Source of the DNA: Pararhodobacter sp. CCB-MM2
GTDB lineage: Bacteria > Pseudomonadota > Alphaproteobacteria > Rhodobacterales > Rhodobacteraceae
Assembly (NCBI RefSeq): GCF_001691415.1
Contig: NZ_LRRR01000007.1
Coordinates: forward strand, 1-64,000
DNA: 64,000 nucleotides
Reading direction: 5' to 3'
Both the position numbers and the translations under genes were made by a program. The number at the start of each line of letters is the position of its first letter. The stretch's first letter is position 1. The notes beneath the pieces were generated by a model, which was not told where the DNA came from, did no database searches, and worked only from the letters and a program-made list of their open reading frames with translations. Positions 15,813 through 24,562 of this stretch are shown here, one piece after another.

Positions 15813-18005
15813 ATGTCCGACACTCTCGATCCCGACCGCGCCGCCCCCGACCATGCCAGCGACGCGCCGATCCTTGCCACCGAGGCCGTGGACGAGGATC
15901 CGCCCTCGTCCAACCAGCGCCGCTTCCTGTCGGCGGGGCATTGGGCCTTCGCCTCGGCCTGCGTCGCCTATTCGCTGTTCCATCTCTTCGTGATGAACGT
16001 CTACCCGCTGGAAACCTGGACCTACCGGCTGCTGCATCTGGGCGGCGGATTGATCCTCGGCTTCCTGCTGTACGCGGCGCATGGCGTCGACGAGGCCGCC
16101 CCGGCCCCGCGCCGGTCGCTGGCGAGCGTGGCCTTGCTGGCGCTGGCCGCGGCGGGGGTGCTCTATGGCGGGATCGCCATCGGCGCGGTCTGGGTCAACG
16201 GCGTGGTTCTGGGCAATGCCCGCCCGCTGGGCTGGGCGGTGAGCAGCTTCGGAGTGCCGCTGACGATCGGCACGGCGGCGGCGGTCGCGCATGGCTGGAT
16301 CTTCGCCGATCATCGCATCGGAAGGGTCACGCTGTCGGATCTGCTGCTGGTCGTGGCGACCCTCGCCTCGGTCGGCTACACGATCTTCTTCTCGCGCCAG
16401 CTGCAGATGCGGGCCGGCATGCCGATGGCACAGCCCGGCGACATGTGGGCGGCGGTGGCCGGGGTGATCCTGATCCTCGAGGCCGTGCGGCGGATGGCGG
16501 GGCTGGCGCTGGTGATCATCGCCGGCGTCTTCGTGCTCTATGCCTTCGCGGGGCCGTGGCTGCCGGGGATCTTCGCCCATGCCGGCTACGCGCCGCTGCG
16601 CTTCTTCTCATATATCTTCACCGACAACGGCATCCTGTCCGCGCCGATCGCGATCTCGTCGACCTATATCATCCTGTTCGTGATCTTCGCGGCCTTCCTG
16701 CAAGCCACCCATGTCGGCGCCTATTTCGTCAACGTGGCCTTCGCCGCGGCGGGTCACAAACGCGGCGGTCCGGCCAAGGTGGCGGTCTTCGCCTCGGGGC
16801 TGATGGGCATGATCAACGGGACCTCGGCGGGCAACGTGGTCGCCACCGGGTCGCTGACCATCCCTCTGATGAAGAAGGTCGGCTACAAGGGCCAGACTGC
16901 CGCCGCGGTCGAGGCCGCCGCCTCCTCGGGCGGGCAGATCATGCCGCCGATCATGGGTGCCGGCGCCTTCATCATGGCCGAGATCACCGGCATTCCCTAC
17001 ACCGAGATTGTCTGGGCGGCGGTGATCCCGGCGGTGCTGTATTTCGCCTCGGTGTTCTTCATGGTCGACCTGATGGCGCAGCGTTTCGCCATGGTGGGCC
17101 TGCCGCGCTCGGCCCTGCCGAAATTCGGCGCGCTGATGAAACAGGCCTATCTGTTCGCGCCGATCGTCGTACTCGTCTGGGCGCTGTATTCGGGCTATTC
17201 GGTGATCCGCTGCGGCACGCTGGCGATGATCACCGCGGCCGTCGTCTCGTGGCTGACGCCGAACCGCATGGGCCCGCGCGCGCTGTTCCACGCGCTGGAT
17301 CTCGGCGCGCGGATGGCGCTGCAGCTGGTCGCGGTCTGCGCAGCGGCGGGCATCATCGTCGGCGTCATCGCGCTGACCGGGATCGGCACGCGCTTCTCGG
17401 CCCTGCTTTTGGGCATCGCCGATCAGTCGCAGCTGCTGGCGATGGCCTTCTCGATGCTGGTGGCGGTGGTGCTGGGCATGGGGATGCCGACGACGGCGGC
17501 CTATGCCGTGGCGGCTTCGGTCATCGCGCCGGGCCTTGTGAACCTCGGGATCGAGCCGCTGACCGCGCATTTCTTCATCTTCTACTTCGCTGTGATGTCC
17601 GCGATCACGCCGCCCGTGGCCTTGGCCGCCTATGCCGGCGCGGCCTTGGCGGGGTCCGATCCGATGAAGACTTCGGTCGAGAGTTTCCGCATCGGCCTCG
17701 CCGCCTTCGTGGTGCCCTACATGTTCTTCTTCTCGGATTCGCTGCTGATGCAGGGGGACTGGCTGGACACGGCGCACGTCCTCGCCTCGGCCCTTCTGGG
17801 GATCTACCTGCTGTCGGCGGGGATCATCGGCTGGTACTTCGGGCGGATCGGCTGGGCGGCGCGGGTGCTGCTGATCGGGGGCGCCTTGGCGATGCTGGAC
17901 GCAGGGCTGGTGACGGACCTCGTGGGCTTGGCTATCGGCGCCGGTCTGTTCGCGGTGCAGCGGCGGCTGGTCCGGCCTCAGGACGTAGCGCGCGGTGCGG
18001 ATTGA
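15813..18005 (+). CDS. TAXI-type fused TRAP permease (DctQM fusion)
   Basis: The 730-residue protein has a polar N-terminal stretch of about 45 residues and then some 17-18 hydrophobic segments. The first part corresponds to the DctQ small subunit. The rest corresponds to DctM, with the motif MGMINGTSAGNVVATGSLTI around residues 330-350 and GMGMPTTAAYAVAASVIAPG around 550-570. Fused DctQM permeases partner with TAXI binding proteins such as the one just upstream. The frame is open well before 15813, but ATG 15813 (MSDTLDPDRA) is the first start after the terminator. It carries out sodium-driven solute import in the inner membrane. Confidence 0.93.
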   Translation: MSDTLDPDRAAPDHASDAPILATEAVDEDPPSSNQRRFLSAGHWAFASACVAYSLFHLFVMNVYPLETWTYRLLHLGGGLILGFLLYAAHGVDEAAPAPRRSLASVALLALAAAGVLYGGIAIGAVWVNGVVLGNARPLGWAVSSFGVPLTIGTAAAVAHGWIFADHRIGRVTLSDLLLVVATLASVGYTIFFSRQLQMRAGMPMAQPGDMWAAVAGVILILEAVRRMAGLALVIIAGVFVLYAFAGPWLPGIFAHAGYAPLRFFSYIFTDNGILSAPIAISSTYIILFVIFAAFLQATHVGAYFVNVAFAAAGHKRGGPAKVAVFASGLMGMINGTSAGNVVATGSLTIPLMKKVGYKGQTAAAVEAAASSGGQIMPPIMGAGAFIMAEITGIPYTEIVWAAVIPAVLYFASVFFMVDLMAQRFAMVGLPRSALPKFGALMKQAYLFAPIVVLVWALYSGYSVIRCGTLAMITAAVVSWLTPNRMGPRALFHALDLGARMALQLVAVCAAAGIIVGVIALTGIGTRFSALLLGIADQSQLLAMAFSMLVAVVLGMGMPTTAAYAVAASVIAPGLVNLGIEPLTAHFFIFYFAVMSAITPPVALAAYAGAALAGSDPMKTSVESFRIGLAAFVVPYMFFFSDSLLMQGDWLDTAHVLASALLGIYLLSAGIIGWYFGRIGWAARVLLIGGALAMLDAGLVTDLVGLAIGAGLFAVQRRLVRPQDVARGAD

Positions 18006-18081
18006 GGGACCGCCACCGAATTGCGCAGGCCATCGCTGATCCGAGCGATGGCCCCTATCCAGCAGCCGGTGTTATCGCTTA

Positions 18082-18119
18082 GAAATCCTCCAGCCCCTGT
18101 GCCTGAGCTGGAGGATTTC
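18082..18119 (+). promoter_or_regulatory. 13-bp perfect hairpin covering the aminotransferase ribosome binding site
   Basis: GAAATCCTCCAGC (18082-18094) is exactly complementary to GCTGGAGGATTTC (18107-18119), with a 12-base loop. The right arm contains the GGAGG Shine-Dalgarno sequence of the GTG start at 18122. A stem this strong should hide the site from ribosomes unless opened. Confidence 0.7.
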
Positions 18120-18121
18120 GC

Positions 18122-19441
18122 GTGCTCGACAACAAACCCAACGACCTTTCGGCCTTCTGGATGCCGTTCACGGCGAACCGGCAGTTCAAGCAGAACCCGC
18201 GCATGCTGGTCGGCGCGAAGGACATGCACTACACCTCGGCCGACGGTCGTCAGATCCTCGACGGCACCGCGGGCCTGTGGTGCTGCAACGCCGGCCATTG
18301 CCGCCCGAAGATCGTCGAGGCGATCCAGAACTCGGCCGCCGAGCTGGATTATGCCCCCGCCTTCCAGATGGGCCATCCGGCCGCTTTCGAGCTGGCCAAC
18401 CGGCTGGTCGAGATGTCGCCCGAGGGCTTCAACCATGTCTTCTTCACCAACTCGGGCTCGGAATCCGTCGATACCGCGCTGAAGATCGCGCTGGCTTATC
18501 ACCGCGCTCGCGGCGACGGCGCTCGCACCCGTCTGATCGGGCGCGAGAAGGGCTATCACGGCGTCGGCTTCGGCGGCATCTCGGTCGGCGGTCTGGTCAA
18601 CAACCGCCGCGTCTTCGGCTCGCTGCTGAACGGCGTCGACCACATGCAGCACACCTATCTGCCCGACGAGAACCGCTGGGCCAAGGGCCTGCCGGACCAT
18701 GGCGCCAACCTCGCCGATGAGCTGGAGCGCATCGTCGCCCTGCACGGCGCGGATACCATCGCCGCGGTGATCGTCGAGCCGGTCGCGGGCTCGGCGGGTG
18801 TGATCCTGCCGCCGAGGGGCTATCTGCAGAAGCTTCGGGAAATCACGAAGAAACACGGCATCCTGCTGATCTTTGATGAGGTCATCACCGGCTTCGGTCG
18901 CCTCGGTACCGCCTTTGCCGCCGATTATTTCGGGGTGATGCCGGACCTGATGACGACGGCGAAGGGCCTGACCTCGGGCACGGTGCCGATGGGCGCGGTG
19001 TTCACGACCTCCGAGGTGCACGACACCTTCATGAACGGCCCCGAGCATATGATCGAGCTGTTCCACGGCTATACCTATTCGGGCTCGCCCATCGCCTGTG
19101 CGGCGGGTCTGGCGACGCAGGCTCTGTACAAGGAAGAGGGCCTGTTCGAGCGCGCGGCCGAGATCGCGCCCTATTGGGAAGAGGCGCTGCACTCGCTCAA
19201 GGGCGTGAAGCATGTGATCGACATCCGCAACCTCGGCCTGATCGGTGCGATCGAGCTGGAGCCCATTCCGGGCGAGCCGACGAAGCGGGCGTTCTCGGCC
19301 TTCCTGAAGGCCTTCGAGAAGGGGATCATGGTGCGCACGACGGGCGACATCATCGCCATGTCACCGCCGCTGATCATCGAGAAATCCCATGTCGACCAGC
19401 TGGTCGGCACGATCAAGGACGTGCTCGAGACGCTCGACTGA
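18122..19441 (+). CDS. Omega-amino acid (beta-alanine):pyruvate aminotransferase
   Basis: The 439-residue class III PLP aminotransferase starts at GTG 18122, preceded by GGAGG eight bases upstream. The sequence shows WMPFTANRQFK near the start, the phosphate-binding SGSES at 111-115, Asp252 (IFDEVITGFGRLG) for the PLP nitrogen and Lys281 (TTAKGL) as the Schiff-base lysine. The pattern fits beta-alanine:pyruvate transaminase, which moves amino groups from omega-amino acids to pyruvate. It is monocistronic, between the TAXI-TRAP permease and a convergent crotonase. A taurine- or GABA-type aminotransferase is an alternative. Confidence 0.9.
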   Translation: MLDNKPNDLSAFWMPFTANRQFKQNPRMLVGAKDMHYTSADGRQILDGTAGLWCCNAGHCRPKIVEAIQNSAAELDYAPAFQMGHPAAFELANRLVEMSPEGFNHVFFTNSGSESVDTALKIALAYHRARGDGARTRLIGREKGYHGVGFGGISVGGLVNNRRVFGSLLNGVDHMQHTYLPDENRWAKGLPDHGANLADELERIVALHGADTIAAVIVEPVAGSAGVILPPRGYLQKLREITKKHGILLIFDEVITGFGRLGTAFAADYFGVMPDLMTTAKGLTSGTVPMGAVFTTSEVHDTFMNGPEHMIELFHGYTYSGSPIACAAGLATQALYKEEGLFERAAEIAPYWEEALHSLKGVKHVIDIRNLGLIGAIELEPIPGEPTKRAFSAFLKAFEKGIMVRTTGDIIAMSPPLIIEKSHVDQLVGTIKDVLETLD

Positions 19442-19450
19442 CCAACAATC

Positions 19451-19477
19451 CGGCGCGCGGGGACTGCCCGCGCGCCG
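19451..19477. terminator. Bidirectional hairpin between convergent genes
   Basis: CGGCGCGCGGG (19451-19461) and CCCGCGCGCCG (19467-19477) form a perfect 11-bp stem with a five-base loop between the aminotransferase and the convergent crotonase operon. It lacks a U tract on either side. Confidence 0.6.
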
Positions 19478-19493
19478 ATACACTTCTAGGCGA

Positions 19494-20279
19494 TTAAGCG
19501 CCCTGGAACTTCGGGTCGCGCTTGCCGGTGAAGGCGGCCACCCCTTCGGCGAAATCCGCCGTGGCGGTGGTGCGGATGAAGGCGGCGCGTTCGGCCTCCA
19601 GATGCTCGGCGAGGCCCATGTCGCTGTCCATCAGCGCCTTGAAATGCCCGTAGGCCTGCGTCGGACCCGAGGCCACGCGCAGCGCCAGCGCCTCCAGCTC
19701 GGTGTCGAACGCCTCGGCATGGGCGGTGCGGTCGACGAGCCGGCAGGCGAGGGCCTCGGGCGCGGTGATGACCCGGCCGGTGAGCATCATTTCGAAGGCC
19801 ATGCCGCGCCCGACGCGCCGGGGCAGGAACCAGCTCATGCCGCAATCGGGCGGGGCGCCGACGCGGTCATAGGCGACGACGAAGCGGGCCTTCTCCTCGG
19901 CGAGGATCAGGTCGCCCGACAGCGCCAGCGACAGGCCAGCCCCCGCCGCGACGCCCTTCACCGCAGTGATCACCGGCGCCGGGTGCTGGCGCAGCGCGAT
20001 GATCGCGGTGTTCAGCGGGTCCAGCAGGGCATGGATGACCTCGGGCGCGCGCTCGATGCCGTTGGCGGTGAAGGTCGCAACATCGCCGCCCGCCGCGAAG
20101 GCCCGGCCCGCGCCGGTCAGCACGATGCAGCGCAGGCCGGGTTTGGTGGTCAGCGCGCGCACGGCCGTCAGGAAGTCCTGCGCGGTCGCGGCGTCGAGGG
20201 CATTGAGCACCTCAGGGCGGTTGAGGGTCAAGCGGCCGATGCCGGTCGCCGGGTCGAAATCGGTCAGGACGTTGGACAT
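19494..20279 (-). CDS. Enoyl-CoA hydratase/isomerase, PaaG-like crotonase
   Basis: The 261-residue crotonase has the oxyanion-hole segments RAFAAGGDVATF (about 64-75) and AAGAGLSLALSGDLILAEE (about 112-130). The usual GGGCE glutamate is replaced by GAGLS, and the second glutamate position reads GAPPDCGMSWFLPR. This matches PaaG and related Delta3,Delta2-enoyl-CoA isomerases, which rely on Asp, rather than a canonical hydratase. The ATG follows the thiolase stop by one base, so acyl-CoA dehydrogenase, thiolase and this gene form one operon. The length is normal. Isomerase rather than hydratase activity is the better guess. Confidence 0.88.
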   Translation of the reverse strand: MSNVLTDFDPATGIGRLTLNRPEVLNALDAATAQDFLTAVRALTTKPGLRCIVLTGAGRAFAAGGDVATFTANGIERAPEVIHALLDPLNTAIIALRQHPAPVITAVKGVAAGAGLSLALSGDLILAEEKARFVVAYDRVGAPPDCGMSWFLPRRVGRGMAFEMMLTGRVITAPEALACRLVDRTAHAEAFDTELEALALRVASGPTQAYGHFKALMDSDMGLAEHLEAERAAFIRTTATADFAEGVAAFTGKRDPKFQGA

Positions 20280-20280
20280 C

Positions 20281-21495
20281 TCAGGCCTCCAGCAATTCGA
20301 CGCCGACAGCGGTGGCTTCCCCGCCGCCGATGCAGACCGCCGCGACGCCGCGGGTCTTGCCGGCGCGCCGCAGGGCGTTGAGCAGGGTCACCACGATCCG
20401 CGCGCCCGAGGCGCCGATCGGATGCCCCAGCGCGCAGGCGCCGCCCAGCACGTTCATCTTCTCATGCGGGATCGACAGGTCGCGCATCGCCACCATGGGC
20501 ACGACGGCGAAGGCCTCGTTCACCTCCCACAGGTCGACATCGGCGACGGTCCAGCCGGTGTTCGTCAGCAGCCGGTTGATGGCCGAGACGGGCGCCGTGG
20601 TGAACAGCCCCGGCTCATGCGCGTAGGAGGCGTGGCCGGTGATCCGGGCGAGGGGTTTGAGGCCCCGTTTTGCCGCTTCCGATTCCGTCATCAGCACCAG
20701 AGCCGCCGCGCCGTCCGAGATCGACGAGGAATTCGCCGCCGTCACCGTGCCGTCCTTGCGGAAGGCGGGTTTCAGCGTCGGGATCTTGTCGGGGCGGGCG
20801 CTTTTCGGCTGCTGGTCCTCGGCCAACGTCACCGTCGCGCGGCCCGAGGGCGCCTCGACCGGCACGATCTCGGCCGCCGCGACGCCATTGGCCGAGGCCT
20901 CCAGCGCGCGTGACAGCGAGGCGAGGGCATAGGCATCCTGCTCCTCGCGCGTGAAGGCATAGGAGCCCGCGCAATCCTCGGCGAAGGTGCCCATCAGGCG
21001 GCCGCCCCCGTTTTCACCGCGGTCATAGGCGTCTTCCAGCCCGTCGAAGAACATGTGGTCGATGACCTGCTGATGGCCTAGACGGGCGCCCGCGCGCATC
21101 TTCGGCAGCAGGTAGGGCGCGTTGGTCATGCTCTCCATCCCGCCCGCGATGGCGACGGTGGCAGAGCCCGCGCGCAGCTGGTCATGGGCCAGCATCAAGG
21201 CCTGCATGCCCGAGCCGCACATCTTGTTCAGCGTGGTGCAGACGGTGCCGAGCGTGAGCCCGGCCTTCAGCGCCGCCTGCCTCGCCGGGGCCTGCCCCTG
21301 ACCCGCGCCCAGCACGTTGCCCATGAGCACGGTGTCGATATCGGCGGGTTGAAGTCCGGCCTGATCGACCGCGCCCCGGATCGCGGCGGCGCCGAGGTCG
21401 CTAGCGGGAAGGGACGCGAAATCGCCGAGCATCCCGCCCAAGGCGGTGCGTTTGGCGGCGACGATGACGATGGTTTCACTCATGGCAGCACTCAT
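20281..21495 (-). CDS. Acetyl-CoA acetyltransferase/3-ketoacyl-CoA thiolase
   Basis: The 404-residue thiolase has the acyl-accepting cysteine in [12 protein letters not shown], the histidine in [14 protein letters not shown] and the second cysteine in [11 protein letters not shown]. It cleaves or condenses 3-ketoacyl-CoA. ATG 21495 overlaps the TGA of the acyl-CoA dehydrogenase gene (ATGA coupling); an ATG at 21483 ([13 protein letters not shown]) is an alternative start. It is the second gene of the 22625-to-19494 operon. Chain-length preference is not readable. Confidence 0.94.
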   Translation of the reverse strand: MSAAMSETIVIVAAKRTALGGMLGDFASLPASDLGAAAIRGAVDQAGLQPADIDTVLMGNVLGAGQGQAPARQAALKAGLTLGTVCTTLNKMCGSGMQALMLAHDQLRAGSATVAIAGGMESMTNAPYLLPKMRAGARLGHQQVIDHMFFDGLEDAYDRGENGGGRLMGTFAEDCAGSYAFTREEQDAYALASLSRALEASANGVAAAEIVPVEAPSGRATVTLAEDQQPKSARPDKIPTLKPAFRKDGTVTAANSSSISDGAAALVLMTESEAAKRGLKPLARITGHASYAHEPGLFTTAPVSAINRLLTNTGWTVADVDLWEVNEAFAVVPMVAMRDLSIPHEKMNVLGGACALGHPIGASGARIVVTLLNALRRAGKTRGVAAVCIGGGEATAVGVELLEA

Positions 21496-22625
21496 TGGGC
21501 AAGAGATCGGGCGATGACGAGGCGCTGGATGTCGCTGGTGCCCTCGTAGATCTGGCAGACGCGGACATCGCGCCAGATGCGCTCGACCGGGAAATCGCGG
21601 GTATAGCCGTAGCCGCCGAAGGTCTGGATTGCGGCCGAGGCGACGCGCTCGGCCATCTCCGACGCGAACAGCTTCGCCATCGAGGCGGCCTCCAGCGCGG
21701 GTTGCCCCGCATCCTTCAGGGCGGCGGCGTGCAGGACCATCTGGCGACCGGCCTCGACCTGCGTGGCCATGTCGGCCAGACGGAAGGCGACGGCCTGATG
21801 ATCCATCAGTTTCTTGCCCATGCTCTCGCGCTCCATCGCATAGGCGACGGCGGCCTCCAGCGCCGCGCGGGCCATGCCGACGGATTGCGCGGCGATGCCG
21901 ATGCGCCCGCCTTCGAGGTTCGACAGCGCGATGCGGTAGCCCTGACCCTCCTCGCCCAGCAGCGCCTCGGCCGGCAGCTTCAGATCCTCCAGAGCGATCT
22001 GCGCGGTGTCGGACAGATGCTGGCCGGTCTTCTTCTCGATCGAGGCAACGCGCCAGCCCGGGGTCTTGGTCGGCACGATGAAGGCCGAGATGCCCTTCTT
22101 TCCCGCCGCCGGATCGGTCACGGCAAAGACGATGGCGATGTCGGCGTTCTTGCCCGAGGTGATGAACTGCTTCACGCCGTTCAGCACCCAGCCGTCATTC
22201 GTGCGCACCGCACGGGTCTTCAGCGCCGAGGCGTCCGAGCCGGCATGCGGTTCGGTCAGACAGAAGGCGCCGAGCAGCGCGCCCTCGGCCATCGGCTGGA
22301 GGTATTCCTGCTTCTGAGCTTCCGTCCCGAAACGCAGGATCGGCACGCAGCCGACCGAATTGTGCACCGACATGATCGTCGAGATCGCGCCGTTGCCGGC
22401 GGCGATTTCCTCCAGCGCGCAGGCATAGGCGACGGCATCGGTCATCGCGCCGCCCAATTCCTCGGGCACCAGCATTCCCATCAGCCCCAGCGCACCCATC
22501 TCGGCGATGACCTCGCGCGGGAACTCGCCCGTCTCGTCCCAGCGGGCGGAATTGGGCGCCAGTCGCTCGGCCGCGAAGCGACGCGCCATGTCGCGCACCA
22601 TCGTCTGGTCTTCGTTCAGGATCAT
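21492..22625 (-). CDS. Short/branched-chain acyl-CoA dehydrogenase
   Basis: The 377-residue flavoprotein starts behind AGGAGGAG. It has the family signatures [18 protein letters not shown] (about 124-141) and the C-terminal [20 protein letters not shown], with the catalytic glutamate in [10 protein letters not shown]. It oxidises acyl-CoA to 2-enoyl-CoA and passes electrons to ETF. It leads the operon with thiolase and crotonase. It is divergent from a TetR gene over a 104-bp region with four regularly spaced repeats, so repression by that TetR is likely. Confidence 0.93.
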   Translation of the reverse strand: MILNEDQTMVRDMARRFAAERLAPNSARWDETGEFPREVIAEMGALGLMGMLVPEELGGAMTDAVAYACALEEIAAGNGAISTIMSVHNSVGCVPILRFGTEAQKQEYLQPMAEGALLGAFCLTEPHAGSDASALKTRAVRTNDGWVLNGVKQFITSGKNADIAIVFAVTDPAAGKKGISAFIVPTKTPGWRVASIEKKTGQHLSDTAQIALEDLKLPAEALLGEEGQGYRIALSNLEGGRIGIAAQSVGMARAALEAAVAYAMERESMGKKLMDHQAVAFRLADMATQVEAGRQMVLHAAALKDAGQPALEAASMAKLFASEMAERVASAAIQTFGGYGYTRDFPVERIWRDVRVCQIYEGTSDIQRLVIARSLAQ

Positions 22626-22654
22626 CGGGCTCCTCCTCCAGTCGCCTTCGCATC

Positions 22655-22716
22655 GGTAAAAATACGTCTTGCTGGTAATCTCTATACTCGCTAGTAAACA
22701 AAAGACGCAACAGTAA
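22655..22716. promoter_or_regulatory. Four RGTAA repeats at exact 19-bp spacing in a divergent promoter
   Basis: GGTAA (22655), GGTAA (22674), AGTAA (22693) and AGTAA (22712) begin exactly 19 bases apart in the AT-rich region between the acyl-CoA dehydrogenase operon and the TetR gene. Bases just before each repeat are also similar (GCTGGTAA, GCTAGTAA). They may be operator half-sites for the TetR protein. Confidence 0.45.
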
Positions 22717-22729
22717 TCCTTCGAGTCGC

Positions 22730-23359
22730 ATGCCCCGCAAAGCCGCCCAGATCGACGCCTCGCCCTGGTCCCAGCCGGGGGATCGCGAGCGTGAGCGGGC
22801 GGCGAAGCGTGAGGCGGTGCTGCGCACGGCGGCGCGGTTCTTCAATCAGAAGGGCTTTCACGCGACCTCGCTCGATGATGTGGCGACGGCGCTGAACGTG
22901 ACGAAGCCGACGATCTACCATTACTTCGCGAACAAGGATGAGATCCTGTTCGAATGCACCCGCCGGGGTCTGAGCGCGATCATCGATGCCTCGCGTGAGG
23001 CGGCGGCGCAGGGTGGCACCGGGGCCTCGCGGCTGCGCAGCGTGCTCATGGCCTATGCGATGGTGATGCTGGATGACTACGGCATCTGTGTCGCCCGCAC
23101 GCAGGATTACAACCTGACCGAGGCGAGCCGGAAGCAGTTCCGCGCCCTCAAGCGCGACATCGACGCACTGATCCGGCAGGTGGTGGCCGAAGGGGCCGAG
23201 GATGGCTCGCTGAAAGTGCGCGACGTGCGCATCGCCACCTTCACCGCCGCGCAGGCGCTGAACGGGATGGGCAATTGGTATAATTCGGACGGGCCGGTGG
23301 GCAAGGAAGACACCGCGCGTCAGGTCGTCGAGACACTGATGGACGGGTTGTCGGGCTAA
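22730..23359 (+). CDS. TetR-family transcriptional regulator
   Basis: The 209-residue protein has an N-terminal tail rich in charged residues and then the TetR helix-turn-helix at about 35-75 ([20 protein letters not shown], then [16 protein letters not shown]). The C-terminal ligand domain resembles regulators of fatty-acid catabolism that sense acyl-CoA. It is divergent from the acyl-CoA dehydrogenase operon and upstream of further acyl-CoA genes. Autoregulation and control of both sides are likely. The ligand is unknown. Confidence 0.92.
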   Translation: MPRKAAQIDASPWSQPGDRERERAAKREAVLRTAARFFNQKGFHATSLDDVATALNVTKPTIYHYFANKDEILFECTRRGLSAIIDASREAAAQGGTGASRLRSVLMAYAMVMLDDYGICVARTQDYNLTEASRKQFRALKRDIDALIRQVVAEGAEDGSLKVRDVRIATFTAAQALNGMGNWYNSDGPVGKEDTARQVVETLMDGLSG

Positions 23360-23426
23360 ACGTGGCGTGCGCCGGGGCGAGGAGGCCTTGGGTGCCGCGC
23401 CGGGACTGAAAAGGGGAGGAGCCGTC

Positions 23427-24419
23427 ATGGCCACCGGATCGATTGACACGCTGGACGCGCTGCCGGTCATCGCCGCGACCGCGCAGGCGAGCCTGTTGGA
23501 CCTCGGCGACGGCGTCGCGCTGTTCCGTGCGCGGAGCAAGATGAACACCTTCGCGCCCGAGGTGCTGGACCTTCTGGAAGAGACCATCGCCCGCGCCGGC
23601 AAGGATTTCTCGGCGCTGGTTCTGGGCAATGATGACCCGCGGGCCTTCTCGGCCGGAGCGGATCTGGCGTTCTTCTGCGCCATGCTGGACGGCCCCGACG
23701 GCCCCGCGCGCATCAACGCCTACGGCGGCCGGGGGCAAGCCTTGTTCGTCGCGATGCGGCAGGCGCCGGTGCCGGTCGTCGCGGCGGTGCACGGCTTCGC
23801 GCTTGGTGGCGGCTGTGAGTTCCAGATGCACGCGGACGCCACGGTGGCGCTGGACACGGCCGCCATCGGCGTGCCGGAAACCGCCGTGGGTTTGTTGCCC
23901 GGCTGGGGCGGCTGCACTCGCTTGCTGGCCCGTGCGTTGGAGCAAAGTAGCGACCCGATTGCCGCCGCACAGCAGGCTTTCGCGACGGTGCTGGCGGGGC
24001 GGATCTACCCCTCCGCCGCCGAGGCACAGGCGGCCGGCCTTCTTCGCGCCACGGATGGCATTGAAGCCAACCGCGCCGCGCTGATCCCTGCCGCCAAGAC
24101 CCAAGCCTTGGCCCTTGTTCCGGGCTACGCCGCGCCCGCTGCCCGCACCTTGCAGATCACCGGGGCCGAGGGGCTTGCCGCGCTCATGGCGGCCCCCGAT
24201 GCCGACCACGCTGCCGGGCGCATCAGTGAGGTCGATCACCATCTGGCGCAGACCATCGCCTCGGTCCTCACCGGCGGTGGCGAGGGTCCGGCCCGCGCCC
24301 TGCCCGAGGCCGAGATCATGGTGCTGGAGCGCGAGGCGCTGACCATGCTGGTGCAGCGTCCGACCACGCGGGCGCGCATCGACCACATGCTCGCTACCGG
24401 CAAACGCCTGCCCAACTGA
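23427..24419 (+). CDS. Stand-alone crotonase resembling the C-terminal domain of FadN-type enzymes
   Basis: The 330-residue protein begins at ATG 23427 after GGGGAGGAG. It contains ASLLDLGDGVALF, the oxyanion segment FSAGADLAF, and both catalytic glutamates, in GGGCEF and in VPETAVGLLPGWGG. It ends RIDHMLATGKRLPN. These features match the crotonase half at the end of FadN-type proteins, in which an NAD-dependent 3-hydroxyacyl-CoA dehydrogenase normally precedes it. That dehydrogenase half is absent and the protein starts directly with the linker. Hydratase activity is expected. A hairpin follows the gene. Confidence 0.85.
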   Translation: MATGSIDTLDALPVIAATAQASLLDLGDGVALFRARSKMNTFAPEVLDLLEETIARAGKDFSALVLGNDDPRAFSAGADLAFFCAMLDGPDGPARINAYGGRGQALFVAMRQAPVPVVAAVHGFALGGGCEFQMHADATVALDTAAIGVPETAVGLLPGWGGCTRLLARALEQSSDPIAAAQQAFATVLAGRIYPSAAEAQAAGLLRATDGIEANRAALIPAAKTQALALVPGYAAPAARTLQITGAEGLAALMAAPDADHAAGRISEVDHHLAQTIASVLTGGGEGPARALPEAEIMVLEREALTMLVQRPTTRARIDHMLATGKRLPN

Positions 24420-24428
24420 ACCCTTGCG

Positions 24429-24448
24429 GGCCCCTTTCCCAAGGGGCC
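24429..24448 (+). terminator. Hairpin after the FadN-like crotonase gene
   Basis: GGCCCCTT (24429-24436) pairs perfectly with AAGGGGCC (24441-24448) around a four-base loop. No U tract follows. It precedes a new promoter region, so it is a plausible weak terminator. Confidence 0.45.
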
Positions 24449-24468
24449 TCGTGCCGTCACGTCAAAAA

Positions 24469-24485
24469 TTAGGTCACTGTATGAT
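24469..24485 (+). promoter_or_regulatory. Promoter with shared operator element TTAGGTCACTG
   Basis: TTAGGTCACTG (24469-24479) is followed directly by TATGAT (24480-24485), a good -10 hexamer, 78 bases before the FadJ-like gene. The same 11-mer occurs inverted at 38473-38483 in the divergent promoter of the other acyl-CoA operon. It is probably an operator for a regulator shared by both operons. Confidence 0.55.
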
Positions 24486-24562
24486 TTTCTTGGAACCTGA
24501 GCGCGAAGCATGGCAGGGTGGGCCCCGGAGCGTGGCAGCAAGCCATGAGGGAGGACCCCGCG

